Shown: positions 34,793 through 43,056, numbered from the stretch's first letter. The stretch is 64,000 nt of DNA from Niabella beijingensis (GCF_020034665.1 NZ_JAIQDI010000002.1:1674001-1738000), one strand, 5' to 3'. The notes: generated by a model not told the origin, from the sequence alone. Numbers and translations: made by a program.

Positions 34793-35182
34793 ATGCACCC
34801 AAAAATGATATGGGCCAACCTGCCCGTCGACAATTTAGAGCGGACAACAAAATTCTATACAGATCTGGGCTTTAAACAGAATGGCACGCCCAACAGCCAG
34901 CTGACCAGTTTTATTATAGCGGAAAATGAATTTATCATCCACTTCTTTTTGAAGGAGGTATTAAAATCAAATATGAAAATAGAAATAGCGGATGCACATG
35001 CCGCTGCTGAAATAATGTTTACGCTTTCCGCTGAAAACAAAGAAGAAGTAGACGAATGGGCAGCAGTAGTTACAAAAGCAGGAGGAAAGCTCCTCTCCCA
35101 GCCTGAGACATTTGGTGACAGCTATTATGGATTTGCGTTTGCCGATCCCGATGGCCACCGGTTTAATGTGTTTCAAATGTAA
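34793..35182 (+). CDS. VOC family protein (glyoxalase/bleomycin resistance-like)
   Basis: 129 residues. Two beta-alpha-beta-beta-beta units: MIWANLPVDNLERTTKFYTDLGF and, after a loop, EVDEWAAVVTKAGGKLLSQPETFGDSYYGFAFADPDGHRFNVFQM. The FADPDGHRFNV motif is typical of the VOC superfamily (glyoxalase I, dioxygenases, bleomycin- and fosfomycin-resistance proteins). The usual first metal His is absent (residue 8 is Asn, ANLPV), so it may bind rather than convert a ligand. Cytosolic, monocistronic. Confidence 0.85.
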   Translation: MHPKMIWANLPVDNLERTTKFYTDLGFKQNGTPNSQLTSFIIAENEFIIHFFLKEVLKSNMKIEIADAHAAAEIMFTLSAENKEEVDEWAAVVTKAGGKLLSQPETFGDSYYGFAFADPDGHRFNVFQM

Positions 35183-35235
35183 AGGACCATCCGATCACAT
35201 TCTTATGCGGGTCTTTGAGGGAATCGGACGGAAAA

Positions 35236-35898
35236 TTATGTGCCCGGAATAACCACCGAGGTATAGGGACTATAAAGCTCCCAGCCAAGCGACCGGTATA
35301 AGAATTGGCCTTCATCCGTGGCCACCAGGAAATTCTTAAACGCATTTTTTGCCAGGGCCAGCTCTTCAAGCGCTTTCATTACTATGGTAGCAAGCCCTTT
35401 TCGCCTGTGGTTTTCCCCGGTTAGGATCCGGTCGTAAACCGCCATGTCATCTACCAGTACCACCCGGCCAATGGATGCGGATTCGCCGCTCTGTGTAACA
35501 ACGCGCACGATATAGACAGCTGATGATTGGCGCGCTGTCGTCAATGTATAACCCGGGGGTAGGCGCAGATCCGGAATAAGCATCCGGTGCAGGCAGTGCA
35601 TCATATAACCGGGCGGCTGAAGCACCCATTTATGAGAGACGACGTGTTTTACCTGATCGGGAGTGGCGCACACTTTCAGAAATATCCAGGGTGTATTTAT
35701 GCGTTCAGACAGCCGTATAAAAGCAATATCCAGCCTGGGAAATACATAACGCGCCCGTTGCTGTTGGTGCCCCACATCCACCCGGAAGCCGGACTGAAAA
35801 GGAACCGGTAAGGGTAATGCTCTTGATAACGACCAACCGCTGAGCCATTTTTCAACAATATCCGGGGCAACCTGATCCATCATAAACATAACATTCAT
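35236..35898 (-). CDS. GNAT family N-acetyltransferase
   Basis: 220 residues. The GNAT domain is in the C-terminal half: VRVVTQSGESASIGRVVLVDDMAVYDRILTGENHRRKGLATIVMKALEELA, with the R-x-x-G-x-A acetyl-CoA loop RRKGLA, and GQFLYRSLGWELYSPYTSVV as the last strands. The N-terminal half (MDQVAPDIVEKWLSGWSLSRALPLP...) is a second, degenerate GNAT-like or partner domain. The substrate is not known. Start codons at 35898 or 35883 are both possible. It lies convergent to the VOC gene. Confidence 0.8.
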   Translation of the reverse strand: MNVMFMMDQVAPDIVEKWLSGWSLSRALPLPVPFQSGFRVDVGHQQQRARYVFPRLDIAFIRLSERINTPWIFLKVCATPDQVKHVVSHKWVLQPPGYMMHCLHRMLIPDLRLPPGYTLTTARQSSAVYIVRVVTQSGESASIGRVVLVDDMAVYDRILTGENHRRKGLATIVMKALEELALAKNAFKNFLVATDEGQFLYRSLGWELYSPYTSVVIPGT

Positions 35899-36004
35899 TA
35901 CAGCAACATAAAACCCCGATCCGTTATGCAGTTAACGATATTTTTTGAATCGAAGGTAAAGGCAAAACGCCTGAGCAACGGTCTGCATCAACGTAGCTGC
36001 TTTC

Positions 36005-36373
36005 CTATTTCTTAGCATCGCATTCCTTCTCCCTGAACTTTATAAGACGCTTCACAAATGCTGCAGGCAGCGGCTTGTCGGCAGGAAGCTGGATGGCCGA
36101 TTTAGATACCTGCAATCCTTTCAGATCCGTTTCAAACTCCTTAAGCAAGGCCGGGCTCCAGGGACTGGATAGGGAAATATGCCTGGCATAAGCTGAATAA
36201 TAGATGAGAAACTGTTTGCTGGTCCTGAAAGCCGGTATCTGGTAGCTGATCACTTCTTCCGCTTCAGGCACCGCGTCCTTTATTATCTTCCGGATCTGCT
36301 GCATCCGCTGCTGTACCTCCGCCGGGAATGTGCTTTGGTATTCGTCAATCGTTTTGAAATCTGTCTTCGCCAT
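36005..36373 (-). CDS. DUF1801 family protein
   Basis: 122 residues. The order FKTIDEYQSTFPAEVQQRMQQIRKIIKDAVPEAEEVISYQIPAFR, then YSAYARHISLSSP and KSAIQLPADKPLPAAFVKRLIKFRE is the DUF1801 (YdhG-like) pattern. Some members of the wider YjbR/CyaY-like fold act in iron handling, but DUF1801 has no settled function. Cytosolic and monocistronic. The 375-base gap that follows up to the MarR gene holds only the MarR promoter. Confidence 0.9.
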   Translation of the reverse strand: MAKTDFKTIDEYQSTFPAEVQQRMQQIRKIIKDAVPEAEEVISYQIPAFRTSKQFLIYYSAYARHISLSSPWSPALLKEFETDLKGLQVSKSAIQLPADKPLPAAFVKRLIKFREKECDAKK

Positions 36374-36709
36374 TGGTTTTCATTTTTGCTGTATAAATAT
36401 AATCGTTTAGCGGCAAATCTTAGCAGGCAGGCAATACATTGCTTGCGTCCTGTGCCGAAAGCTTATTCCTGCAGATTGGGTAAAAGAGGAGTGGCATTAC
36501 CAAAACTAAAAGGCCTGATGATATTGTACTGCTTACGGGTATCGTTAAAGCGGCGCAGTACCGAACTGGTACAGACAAAGCGGATGGCTGCTTGCGGGAT
36601 CAACTGCCCTGCTATTGTCTACCCAGATCGCTTGGCCACCTGATAACACGCAAAAAAAAGTTATAACATTCTGTTTCTCTCTTTTAGATCGGTTTTCCGG
36701 AAAATTATT

Positions 36710-36730
36710 TTATCTTTGCAACTAAGATAA
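36710..36730 (+). promoter_or_regulatory. MarR-type operator overlapping the -7 box
   Basis: The perfect inverted repeat TTATCTT-N7-AAGATAA includes the promoter -7 box TATCTTTG (36711-36718), and AAGATAA occurs once more at 36740-36746. A repressor dimer here would block the promoter, so autoregulation of the MarR-Arr operon is likely. Confidence 0.65.
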
Positions 36731-36748
36731 TCAGTTAAGAAGATAAAA

Positions 36749-37201
36749 ATGAAGGACAAGGTACTCCAATTAAGAAAGCTCAGCCAGCAGTATGCCTATA
36801 CTTCCATCCGCATGCACGAGGCCGTGGGGCGCAAGGCCGGGCTGTCGGGCACCGACCACAAGTACCTGGGCTTCCTGTTGCAGAAGGGGCCCATGACGGC
36901 GGGTGAGCTGGCCGGTATTACCGGCCTGACCACCGGGGCGGTGACGGGCCTGGTTGACCGGTTTGAAAAGAAAAAGCTGCTGAAGCGGCAACCTGATAAA
37001 GCCGACCGGCGCAGGATCATCATTGTCCCCAATACCGATAAAATACGGGCCTTGCTGCAGCCACTGTACCAGGATTTCCAGGATGATACCGACCGGCTTT
37101 TTGCCTCCTTTTCCGCCGCCGGGTTAAAGACCCTGGAAACGTTTTTTTCAAAGGCGCTGGATATGATGCAGCATAAAACAGATCAACTCAATCAACAATA
37201 A
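36749..37201 (+). CDS. MarR family transcriptional regulator
   Basis: 150 residues, a typical MarR length. The winged HTH is complete: LSGTDHKYLGFLLQKGPMTAGELAGITGLTTGAVTGLVDRFEKKKLLKRQPDKADRRRIIIV, including the wing DRRR. Terminal helices form the dimer interface. MarR proteins sense small phenolic or antibiotic-like ligands. It lies 4 bases before the Arr gene and has an operator-like inverted repeat over its own promoter, so it most likely represses both genes until a ligand appears. Confidence 0.93.
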   Translation: MKDKVLQLRKLSQQYAYTSIRMHEAVGRKAGLSGTDHKYLGFLLQKGPMTAGELAGITGLTTGAVTGLVDRFEKKKLLKRQPDKADRRRIIIVPNTDKIRALLQPLYQDFQDDTDRLFASFSAAGLKTLETFFSKALDMMQHKTDQLNQQ

Positions 37202-37205
37202 TCCA

Positions 37206-37949
37206 ATGGAATTTAACCCCAACAATCCCGTTATACAACGCTGTATGCAAGGCATGGAACTGGCAGAAAAAGGTCAATCCGGAGCAGCGGCCGCGGTGTT
37301 CCTGCAGGCCTGGAACGAAGCAGGCAACGATTTTGAAAAATTTATCGCGGCACATTTTTTGGCGCGGCATCAGCAGGATACCCGAGACAAATTAACCTGG
37401 CTGCATACCGCTTTGCAGCATGGACGAAGCGTTAACAGCGATGCGGTGAAGAGCGCATTGCCGTCGTTGTACACCAATATGACGCAATGCTATGCCACCC
37501 TGGGCGATGCAGACAACGAAAAAAAGTACCGGGAGCTGGCCGTATCGGCCGGTGAGCAGCTGCCGGACAAAGGACCTTTTTACCACGGCACCCGGGCCGA
37601 CCTGCAGCCGGGCGATCTGCTTATAGCGGGGGGCATATCCAATTACCAGAGCGATGTGGTGATGAACCATATTTACTTTACCGGCCTGGCCAATGGCGCG
37701 GGGCTGGCGGCTGCGCTGGCTAAAGGCGAAGGGCGCGAGCGGGTGTATATCGTGGAGCCGACAGGCAGCTTTGAAAATGATCCCAATGTAACGGACAAAA
37801 AATTCCCGGGAAATCCTACGCGCTCCTACCGCAGCACGGCACCGCTTAAGATCCTTGGCGAGGTCACCGATTGGGACCGGCTGACACCGGAGCAGCTGCG
37901 CCAATGGCGGGAAAAACTGGCGAATAACAAAGGGACTATTATTAATTAA
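37206..37949 (+). CDS. arr: Rifamycin ADP-ribosyltransferase (Arr) with N-terminal helical domain
   Basis: 247 residues. Residues about 123-247 match Arr, which inactivates rifamycins by ADP-ribosylation: GPFYHGTRADLQPGDLLIAGGISNYQ (His127), IYFTGLANGAGLAAALAKGEGRERVYIVEP, FENDPNVTDKKFPGNPTRSYRS and LGEVTDWDRL. Arr is usually about 140 residues alone. Here about 115 extra residues form a helical, TPR-like domain (ELAEKGQSGAAAAVFLQAWNEAGNDFEKFIAAHFLARHQ), which elsewhere occurs as a separate small protein. Coupled to the MarR gene. Resistance itself is untested. Confidence 0.9.
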   Translation: MEFNPNNPVIQRCMQGMELAEKGQSGAAAAVFLQAWNEAGNDFEKFIAAHFLARHQQDTRDKLTWLHTALQHGRSVNSDAVKSALPSLYTNMTQCYATLGDADNEKKYRELAVSAGEQLPDKGPFYHGTRADLQPGDLLIAGGISNYQSDVVMNHIYFTGLANGAGLAAALAKGEGRERVYIVEPTGSFENDPNVTDKKFPGNPTRSYRSTAPLKILGEVTDWDRLTPEQLRQWREKLANNKGTIIN

Positions 37950-37994
37950 AACTATCCCGGGCCTGCATTGGCTGACCATGCAACGCCGGAGATG

Positions 37995-38060
37995 CCCACA
38001 GACGAAACGCAGATCAAATGAGTGTTGGTCGGTAAAAAATCATCCGCGTCAATCTGCGGC
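37995..38060. repeat. CAGAT-type dispersed repeat overlapping a gene end
   Basis: Contains CACAGACGAAACGCAGATCA and CATCCGCGTCAATCTGCGG, the latter shared with 34663-34682. Its right end overlaps the 3' end of the ANT(6)-like gene and provides that gene's last codons and stop (GCC GCA GAT TGA). Confidence 0.65.
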
Positions 38061-38957
38061 AAACCCCTCCCCTCCATAGACGCTTACGGCATCCTTTGGC
38101 AGCTGCTGTACGTGCTGCATATAGGCCGTTACGTTTTGATCCCAGTCTGCCGGGTAAGCATAACCCAGTTCTTTAGCCACAAATTGTGCTGAATCTCTAA
38201 AAAGGGCCTGCATCCTATATACTGCCTGCCAGATCTGCTGCAGGGTAGCAACGGGATAGGTGGCCAGCAGCTTTTCATACACATCCGGTTCAAGGTAGCG
38301 CTGGTAATACTTTCCAAATTTTCCGGTGTTTACACTGAAATCGTACCGGCAACCAATATACCAATCCATCATTTGCAGCAGTGCGCCACGGATCACCTGG
38401 TTGATGAGTTCCTGGGCCAGGATCACCTCCCCTCTCCACAGCCCTTTTGCCAGACCGGCATTGGTATACCAGAATTCGTTGCAGCAATCGGTGAAAGAGC
38501 GTTTCGGGGGTCTTTGTACGATATAGCTGGCATCGCTGCTGGGAGGAAGCGGGTTATTGCTGAAGATCCCGGTCTTATCCCATAGTACTTTACAAAGACT
38601 GTCGCTGGTAAACTGCCCGAGCCGTTCAATGGGCGCCATGGTGAGATCGATCCGGTTGCCATCCCTGAATTGTAACAGATAGGAAAAAGCGCCTTCCAGC
38701 TCCGGTGTGGGGGGATATAACTCCATATCTTCAGGCAGCTGCATAATCATCTGCTCCCCGAATACATCCACCCAGCTGTGATCCTGCAAAAAAGAATGGA
38801 GTTCACTTACTACATAGATGATATCATAATCCTGGAAAATATCCGGCCTCACATTGGGATTGGAGCGTGATCCATCCTGTAATACGGCCAGTATCCGGGG
38901 ATCCGTTGCTACCTCCATTATTAATTCCTTCATTTCCGCTTCGCTCCTGCTTGTCAT
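38049..38957 (-). CDS. Aminoglycoside 6-adenylyltransferase-like (ANT(6)/AadS family)
   Basis: 302 residues. The nucleotidyltransferase motif VLQDGSRSNPNVRPDIFQDYDIIYVV has the G-S-R-x-N and D-x-D pattern of ANT(6) enzymes, and NRIDLTMAP gives the third acidic residue. C-terminal helices with FWYTNAGLAKGLWRGEVILAQELINQVIRGALLQMMDWYIG match the AadS/AadK family, which adenylylates streptomycin in Bacteroidota. The last residues (F-A-A-D) lie in a dispersed repeat, so the C-terminal end may have been replaced. Next to the Arr operon, convergent. Confidence 0.85.
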   Translation of the reverse strand: MTSRSEAEMKELIMEVATDPRILAVLQDGSRSNPNVRPDIFQDYDIIYVVSELHSFLQDHSWVDVFGEQMIMQLPEDMELYPPTPELEGAFSYLLQFRDGNRIDLTMAPIERLGQFTSDSLCKVLWDKTGIFSNNPLPPSSDASYIVQRPPKRSFTDCCNEFWYTNAGLAKGLWRGEVILAQELINQVIRGALLQMMDWYIGCRYDFSVNTGKFGKYYQRYLEPDVYEKLLATYPVATLQQIWQAVYRMQALFRDSAQFVAKELGYAYPADWDQNVTAYMQHVQQLPKDAVSVYGGEGFAAD

Positions 38958-39166
38958 TATATTACGGCTTTATTCAAATTTATGATTTTTTTGGTGGCGA
39001 TTGGCAACGAGCATGTATGGTTACTACCTGTAGATTCCGCGTGATCTGTGTTTTCTGTGAGCACAAATAACGAAAGATGATTCCTGCCGATACTTGCGGG
39101 AACTGAAGAGATCATCAGAATTAAAAATTAAGGTCTGAGATGTAGGCTATGAAAGATGGTTTTGCC

Positions 39167-39174
39167 TAATTTTG
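39167..39174 (+). promoter_or_regulatory. Bacteroidota -7 promoter element (TAATTTTG)
   Basis: Perfect TAnnTTTG box 27 bases before the ATG of the small membrane protein gene at 39202. Confidence 0.5.
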
Positions 39175-39201
39175 ACAGTAAAACATCTTAAATTTTAACC
39201 A

Positions 39202-39456
39202 ATGCCTCAAAAACCGCTTTCCATATCTACAACAGAAGAACTGCACAAACAACGCTCTACACTTAAAGCTATGATGATTGTTTTTGGATTATTATGGATG
39301 CTGCTGCTGGCATTCAATATTTACCTGCTGGTGACCAAAAGACCCAACTTTCCGCTCCTGACTGTTTTATCGGCACTGATACCTGTCATGATTCCTATGC
39401 TGATTTCGTTGAATAAAGTAAACGCCGAACTGAAGTTGCGGGATGAAGGTGAATAA
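39202..39456 (+). CDS. Small two-helix membrane protein
   Basis: 84 residues with a charged cytosolic N terminus (STTEELHKQRSTLKAM), two hydrophobic helices (MIVFGLLWMLLLAFNIYLLV and LLTVLSALIPVMIPMLI) and a charged C terminus (LNKVNAELKLRDEGE). The layout is common in Bacteroidota; some databases label similar proteins redox-active disulfide protein 2, although no Cys is present here. Function unknown. A promoter box precedes it. Confidence 0.65.
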   Translation: MPQKPLSISTTEELHKQRSTLKAMMIVFGLLWMLLLAFNIYLLVTKRPNFPLLTVLSALIPVMIPMLISLNKVNAELKLRDEGE

Positions 39457-39497
39457 TGCTGCTTCCTGAGCGCTGAAAATAGCAGAGAATAAATTTG

Positions 39498-40148
39498 CTA
39501 TAGTTTTTTCACTTTCTGAATTAGCTGTGGTTTTAGTGTTTCGTCTATATCAAGCATATGAATGATTTCAATCGCTTTCTGGTGCTCTTTTGTCTTAGCG
39601 TAAAGGAACGCCAGGATCCATTGCGGATCAGGGTTGTGAAACTTATAGATTTTCCCTTCTGCTACCTGATATTCTGCTATTTTTATCACATCTTCTAAAG
39701 TATAGGCCGCGTCAAACCATTTAAAAATACGCGCTTCATATTTATCCATGAGTTTTTTGACAGATTGTTTGGCATTGTATGCCCCCCAATGGGTTACATT
39801 ACTTTCACTCTTATCATCACTGTTTTTATTAAATGAAGCGGCATATTCGTCTGTCCATTCAAACAACTGTAGCTTTACCGATTTATCGGTCCGATGCAAA
39901 CGGAGATTATTTCCGCTAAGCGTTGGAATAAAATCCAGACAAACACCCCAGGTAAATGTCCCCTGCCCTCCTTTTAAAAGCGAATAGCCAAAAACTCTTC
40001 TTACTGAATTTCGAAACCCGTCAAACCATAAATAAGAGCCATTCCATAAAAGTCCTCTCGCTTTTAATCTTGGTGACAAATTCTGATCCAGGATCTCTAG
40101 TAGCTGTCCGGTATTAATCAGGTCCCTATTTTTGAATAACTGAAGCAT
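39498..40148 (-). CDS. Hypothetical protein (possibly DUF4304-like)
   Basis: 216 residues, no signal peptide or membrane helix. The N-terminal half begins with INTGQLLEILDQNLSPRLKARGLLWNGSYLWFDGFRNSVRRVFGYSLLKGGQGTFTWGVCLDFIP, an opening that recalls DUF4304-type proteins (K-x-G-F/L ... W/F-x-R). The C-terminal half is helical (LEDVIKIAEYQVAEGKIY, WILAFLYAKTKEHQKAIEIIHML), like a TPR pair. It is a single gene and functionally unknown; the domain label is only a suggestion. The 180 bases between it and the next gene hold nothing clear. Confidence 0.55.
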   Translation of the reverse strand: MLQLFKNRDLINTGQLLEILDQNLSPRLKARGLLWNGSYLWFDGFRNSVRRVFGYSLLKGGQGTFTWGVCLDFIPTLSGNNLRLHRTDKSVKLQLFEWTDEYAASFNKNSDDKSESNVTHWGAYNAKQSVKKLMDKYEARIFKWFDAAYTLEDVIKIAEYQVAEGKIYKFHNPDPQWILAFLYAKTKEHQKAIEIIHMLDIDETLKPQLIQKVKKL

Positions 40149-40329
40149 CCGGGATTATTTATATATAGGAAGATAGGTTATTCTTGTTGTTTTCCTATGG
40201 CAGCACTTCATAATTCTTATCCCTATCGATTAAGCAATCCGCCACTGATCAGTCCTGACAAATAAATGATCAAAAAAGACACACCTTACCCGTTACAACT
40301 ATTGATACTACGTTTCTGCTTTGCCAGTG

Positions 40330-40818
40330 TTATTGTCTCTTCCGTTTGAACGGGCCCTGCGGGGCGATCAGCTCAAGGTTGGTACCGTCCGGATCCCGGA
40401 AGTATACCACGGCAGTACCAAAACCCGACTTTAACCCGTCTTCTTTTTCAAACACCATGGGCGCGCCTTCTGGCTCCACTCCTATTTCTTTTAGCCGTTC
40501 CAGGGCTGTATTGATGTCATCTACTTCAAAACAAAGATGCATCGCACTGATCTGGTTATTCCGGTAGGAAGCGGTTTCTGATTCCGGAATCGCATATTCC
40601 AGTATATCGATATTTAAATTATCCAGATGCAGGTTAGCATAGCGAATAAGGGTATCATCGAGCCCCTGTACACGGGCCATCCGTGCACCACCGATCTCAT
40701 CCCGGTTGGATACTTTAAGCCCCGTCAGCGCTTCATAGAATGTGATTGATTTTTCAAGATCTTTTACCGTAATACCTACATGATTGGCGCGGGAAAGTCC
40801 TGTTGTTTTGCGTTCCAT
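40330..40818 (-). CDS. VOC family protein (methylmalonyl-CoA epimerase/glyoxalase-like)
   Basis: 162 residues. Metal ligand pattern of an active VOC enzyme: His in RANHVGITVKDLEKSITFYEALTGL, His in AMHLCFEVDD, and Glu in YFRDPDGTNLELI. It could be a dioxygenase, epimerase or glyoxalase; the motif set is closest to ring-cleavage/glyoxalase types. It is the last gene of a minus-strand run with an aldo/keto reductase (29 bases apart), a quinol monooxygenase-like protein and an MdaB-like reductase. Confidence 0.85.
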   Translation of the reverse strand: MERKTTGLSRANHVGITVKDLEKSITFYEALTGLKVSNRDEIGGARMARVQGLDDTLIRYANLHLDNLNIDILEYAIPESETASYRNNQISAMHLCFEVDDINTALERLKEIGVEPEGAPMVFEKEDGLKSGFGTAVVYFRDPDGTNLELIAPQGPFKRKRQ

Positions 40819-40847
40819 CGGGATCTGTTTTTACAGCCGCCATATTA

Positions 40848-41831
40848 TTAAATACCGGTCAGCTGCTGGTTAATAAATTGCAGTTCTTCGGCGCTAAGCT
40901 GCAGCTGCATTGCTGCCGCATTGGAAATAGCCTGTACGGCATTCCGTGCACCGGCGAGCACTACGCTGATACCCGGTTGCAAGGTGGTCCAGCGCAAAAC
41001 CAGCTGTGTAACGGTAGCACCTTTATTGATGGCGATCGGTTCAATGGCCTGCAGCAGACTTTTTACCCGTTCCAGGTCAAATTGTGTAAAATAACCGTTC
41101 CGGTGATCATCGCTCTTCAATGTATTTTCCTTAAAATATTTTCCGGTGAGAAGACCGCGCTCCATAGGACTGTACACAATGATGCCGGTATGTGTTTCCT
41201 GTGCGTAGGGCACCAGATCTTTTTCGATGCTGCGATTGAGCATACTGTAAGATACCTGGTTGCTGGCCGGTTTCAGTGTTTGAGCCGCTTCCTGCAACCG
41301 GGCCACACTGTAATTACTTACCCCTGCCGCACGTATCTTACCCTGTTGTATCAGGAGTTCCAGCGCTTCCATGGTCTCACTGATGGGGGTTGTGGCATCC
41401 GGCCAGTGTAGCTGCAACAGGTCGATATAATCGGTGCCTAGCCGTTTCAGACTTTCTTCCGTTTCTTTGATCACATTGTCCTTTGAAGCATATTTATAAA
41501 CCGGGAGGGTTTTGTCATTGTCTTTTGCATCAAAGAAGAAATCCCCTTTTCCGTTGTTGCTGCCATCCCATACCAGTCCGAATTTGGTAAGCAATTGTAT
41601 TTTAGACCGGTCTTTTCCTTTAATGGCGGCACCTACCAGCTCCTCGCTTGCACCAAAACCATAAAAAGGAGCCGTATCAATGGATGTTACGCCGTTGTCC
41701 AGCGATGCATGAATAGAGCCGATCGAATCCTGCTTTTCATTTCCCCCCCACATAGTACCGCCAATGGCAAAGGCTCCGTGTGTAATAACCGATAATTCCA
41801 GTGCTGTATCTCCTAATTTTCTGTATTCCAT
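40848..41831 (-). CDS. Aldo/keto reductase
   Basis: 327 residues with a (beta/alpha)8 AKR pattern. Catalytic tetrad: Asp in SIDTAPFYGFG (with Tyr), Lys in LLTKFGL and His in LLQLHWPD. NADPH-binding features follow (VSNYS, QVSYSMLNRSIE, YSPMERGLLTGKY). It reduces aldehydes or ketones; the exact substrate is open. The start at 41831 (MEYRKLGDTALELSV) is the conserved one; a longer frame from 41933 is spurious. It sits between the YgiN-like and VOC genes in the LysR-linked detoxification set. Confidence 0.9.
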   Translation of the reverse strand: MEYRKLGDTALELSVITHGAFAIGGTMWGGNEKQDSIGSIHASLDNGVTSIDTAPFYGFGASEELVGAAIKGKDRSKIQLLTKFGLVWDGSNNGKGDFFFDAKDNDKTLPVYKYASKDNVIKETEESLKRLGTDYIDLLQLHWPDATTPISETMEALELLIQQGKIRAAGVSNYSVARLQEAAQTLKPASNQVSYSMLNRSIEKDLVPYAQETHTGIIVYSPMERGLLTGKYFKENTLKSDDHRNGYFTQFDLERVKSLLQAIEPIAINKGATVTQLVLRWTTLQPGISVVLAGARNAVQAISNAAAMQLQLSAEELQFINQQLTGI

Positions 41832-41922
41832 GATGATTGTTATTGTCTTTGTTTTAAGAATTGTTTTTTTAATCCGGTTGAAATCGCTTTCCGTTAATAC
41901 TCTTGTTAATAATAGCCTGTTT

Positions 41923-42213
41923 TCAGGGCTCAAGAACAGCTGTTTTATAGATCCGGGGTTGTTCCTGTAGCTGGTCTCTTAATCCGCCGAAGGCCTTGAT
42001 ATAGGGTTGCCGGTTGTGTTCTTCCAGCCCTTCCGCACTGCTCCAGATCTCATAAAATACAAACCGGTTTTCGTCTTCCAGGTCCTGGTGCAGCCGGTAA
42101 CATTCACAGGCAGCTTCTTTGCGCGTTTGCTTTACCATGTCTTGTAACGCTTCCAGTATTCCGGTCCTGTATTCCGGTTTCGCTGTTATAATGGCGGTGA
42201 GATAGATTTTCAT
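41923..42213 (-). CDS. Putative quinol monooxygenase (YgiN-like, ABM domain)
   Basis: 96 residues, the dimeric alpha/beta ABM fold: IYLTAIITAKPEYRTGILEALQDMVKQTRKEAACECYRLHQDLEDENRFVFYEIWSSAEGLEEHNRQPY. The pattern E-x-G-C-x-x-Y...F-x-x-x-E-x-W...H matches YgiN. In E. coli MdaB and YgiN lie together and form a quinone redox pair; here the MdaB-like gene is the next one upstream, with a 150-base repeat in between. A role in menaquinol or toxic quinone handling is therefore plausible. Confidence 0.85.
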   Translation of the reverse strand: MKIYLTAIITAKPEYRTGILEALQDMVKQTRKEAACECYRLHQDLEDENRFVFYEIWSSAEGLEEHNRQPYIKAFGGLRDQLQEQPRIYKTAVLEP

Positions 42214-42234
42214 ATTTATATATTGTTATTTGTG

Positions 42235-42390
42235 CTGTATCCTGGTTCTTTTCCCGTTGATATTCTGTGGCTGATCTGCGGACTGTTTTTTCCCACTGAT
42301 TACAGCTGATTGTATACGCTGATCTGCACGAGGTTTCCTCTTCGTTTTATCTGCAGGAATCTCATGCGGCTATCTGTGGTTCTGCCACGG
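42235..42390. repeat. CAGAT-type dispersed repeat, long copy
   Basis: Degenerate repeat made of words such as CAGATCAGC, CACTGATTACAGCTGATT and CTGTGGTTCTGCC between the MdaB-like and YgiN-like genes, and reaching into the 3' end of the MdaB-like gene (stop at 42362). In my recollection such sequences are frequent between Bacteroidota genes. Confidence 0.6.
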
Positions 42391-42979
42391 ATCCGAATAC
42401 TGTTTCAAGGTGTGCGTTGTAACGTTTCATATCCCGCTCCAGGTCGGCGTTTTTCTCTACGTCATGAAAATGAAAACTTTTTAATGGCTGCATGCCGGTA
42501 AAGGCATTCATCCGGTGAAAACCGAAAAGCGGTCCTTCATCCACACTGTGCTCGTTAAAAAATTCTCCCGGCAGCGTAAAAGCAGTCTCCGGTGCATTCC
42601 AGCTGCTGGTGAGCATATAGGTCCTTCCCTGCAGCATCCCTCCTGTTCCGTAATTGATATCAGGATTGGCCGATGAACGGCCATCACTGCGATAGATGCC
42701 TTTCTGATGCCCCGCAGTGAACACTTCGTCCAGGTATTTTTTAAATCCGAAAGGCAGCTGGAACCACCAGATCGGTGTATGATAAATAATGGTATCGGCC
42801 CACACAAATTTTTCTACTTCTGCCTCGGGGTTGTATCCGCCGGCAATAACGGTCTCCCGCACTTCCACTCCCGGCCGGCTGTTAAAAAATGCAGCGGTTG
42901 CTGCTGCTACGGTATTGTTGAACCGGCCACCGGAGTGCCCGAAATGTTGCCCTGCATTAATGATGAGTATTTTTTTCAT
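42362..42979 (-). CDS. MdaB-like NAD(P)H-dependent quinone reductase
   Basis: 205 residues, flavodoxin-like fold: KKILIINAGQHFGHSGGRFNNTVAAATAAFF (FMN/FAD phosphate loop), WADTIIYHTPIWWFQLPFGFKKYLDEVFTAGHQKG (MdaB/NQO1 signature with W-W-F-Q-L-P), GRTYMLTSSWNAPETAFT. MdaB reduces quinones by two electrons, avoiding semiquinone radicals. The last residues (A-E-P-Q-I-A-A) fall in the dispersed repeat. Divergent from a LysR gene with palindromes between, so LysR probably activates it in response to electrophiles or quinones. Confidence 0.9.
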   Translation of the reverse strand: MKKILIINAGQHFGHSGGRFNNTVAAATAAFFNSRPGVEVRETVIAGGYNPEAEVEKFVWADTIIYHTPIWWFQLPFGFKKYLDEVFTAGHQKGIYRSDGRSSANPDINYGTGGMLQGRTYMLTSSWNAPETAFTLPGEFFNEHSVDEGPLFGFHRMNAFTGMQPLKSFHFHDVEKNADLERDMKRYNAHLETVFGSVAEPQIAA

Positions 42980-43004
42980 TGCTTGTTTTTTATTGACATG
43001 ACAA

Positions 43005-43056
43005 AATTATTGCACAAATAATTATCAGTAAAATAGTATAATTTATACATTTGTAT
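43005..43056. promoter_or_regulatory. Divergent promoter/operator region between MdaB-like and LysR genes
   Basis: AATTATT-N5-AATAATT (43005-43023) is a perfect 7-bp inverted repeat of the T-N11-A LysR-box type. ATACA-TT-TGTAT (43045-43056) is a second one and contains TACATTTG (43046-43053), a -7 box for the LysR gene. This layout suggests LysR binding and autoregulation. Confidence 0.6.

Noticed and set aside
35163-35369. Short minus-strand frame at the end of the VOC gene
   Set aside because: It overlaps the VOC stop and the GNAT gene end in another frame; no domain signs.
36335-36643. 102-codon frame between the DUF1801 and MarR genes
   Set aside because: No family pattern, overlaps the start of the DUF1801 gene and includes AT-rich promoter-like sequence.
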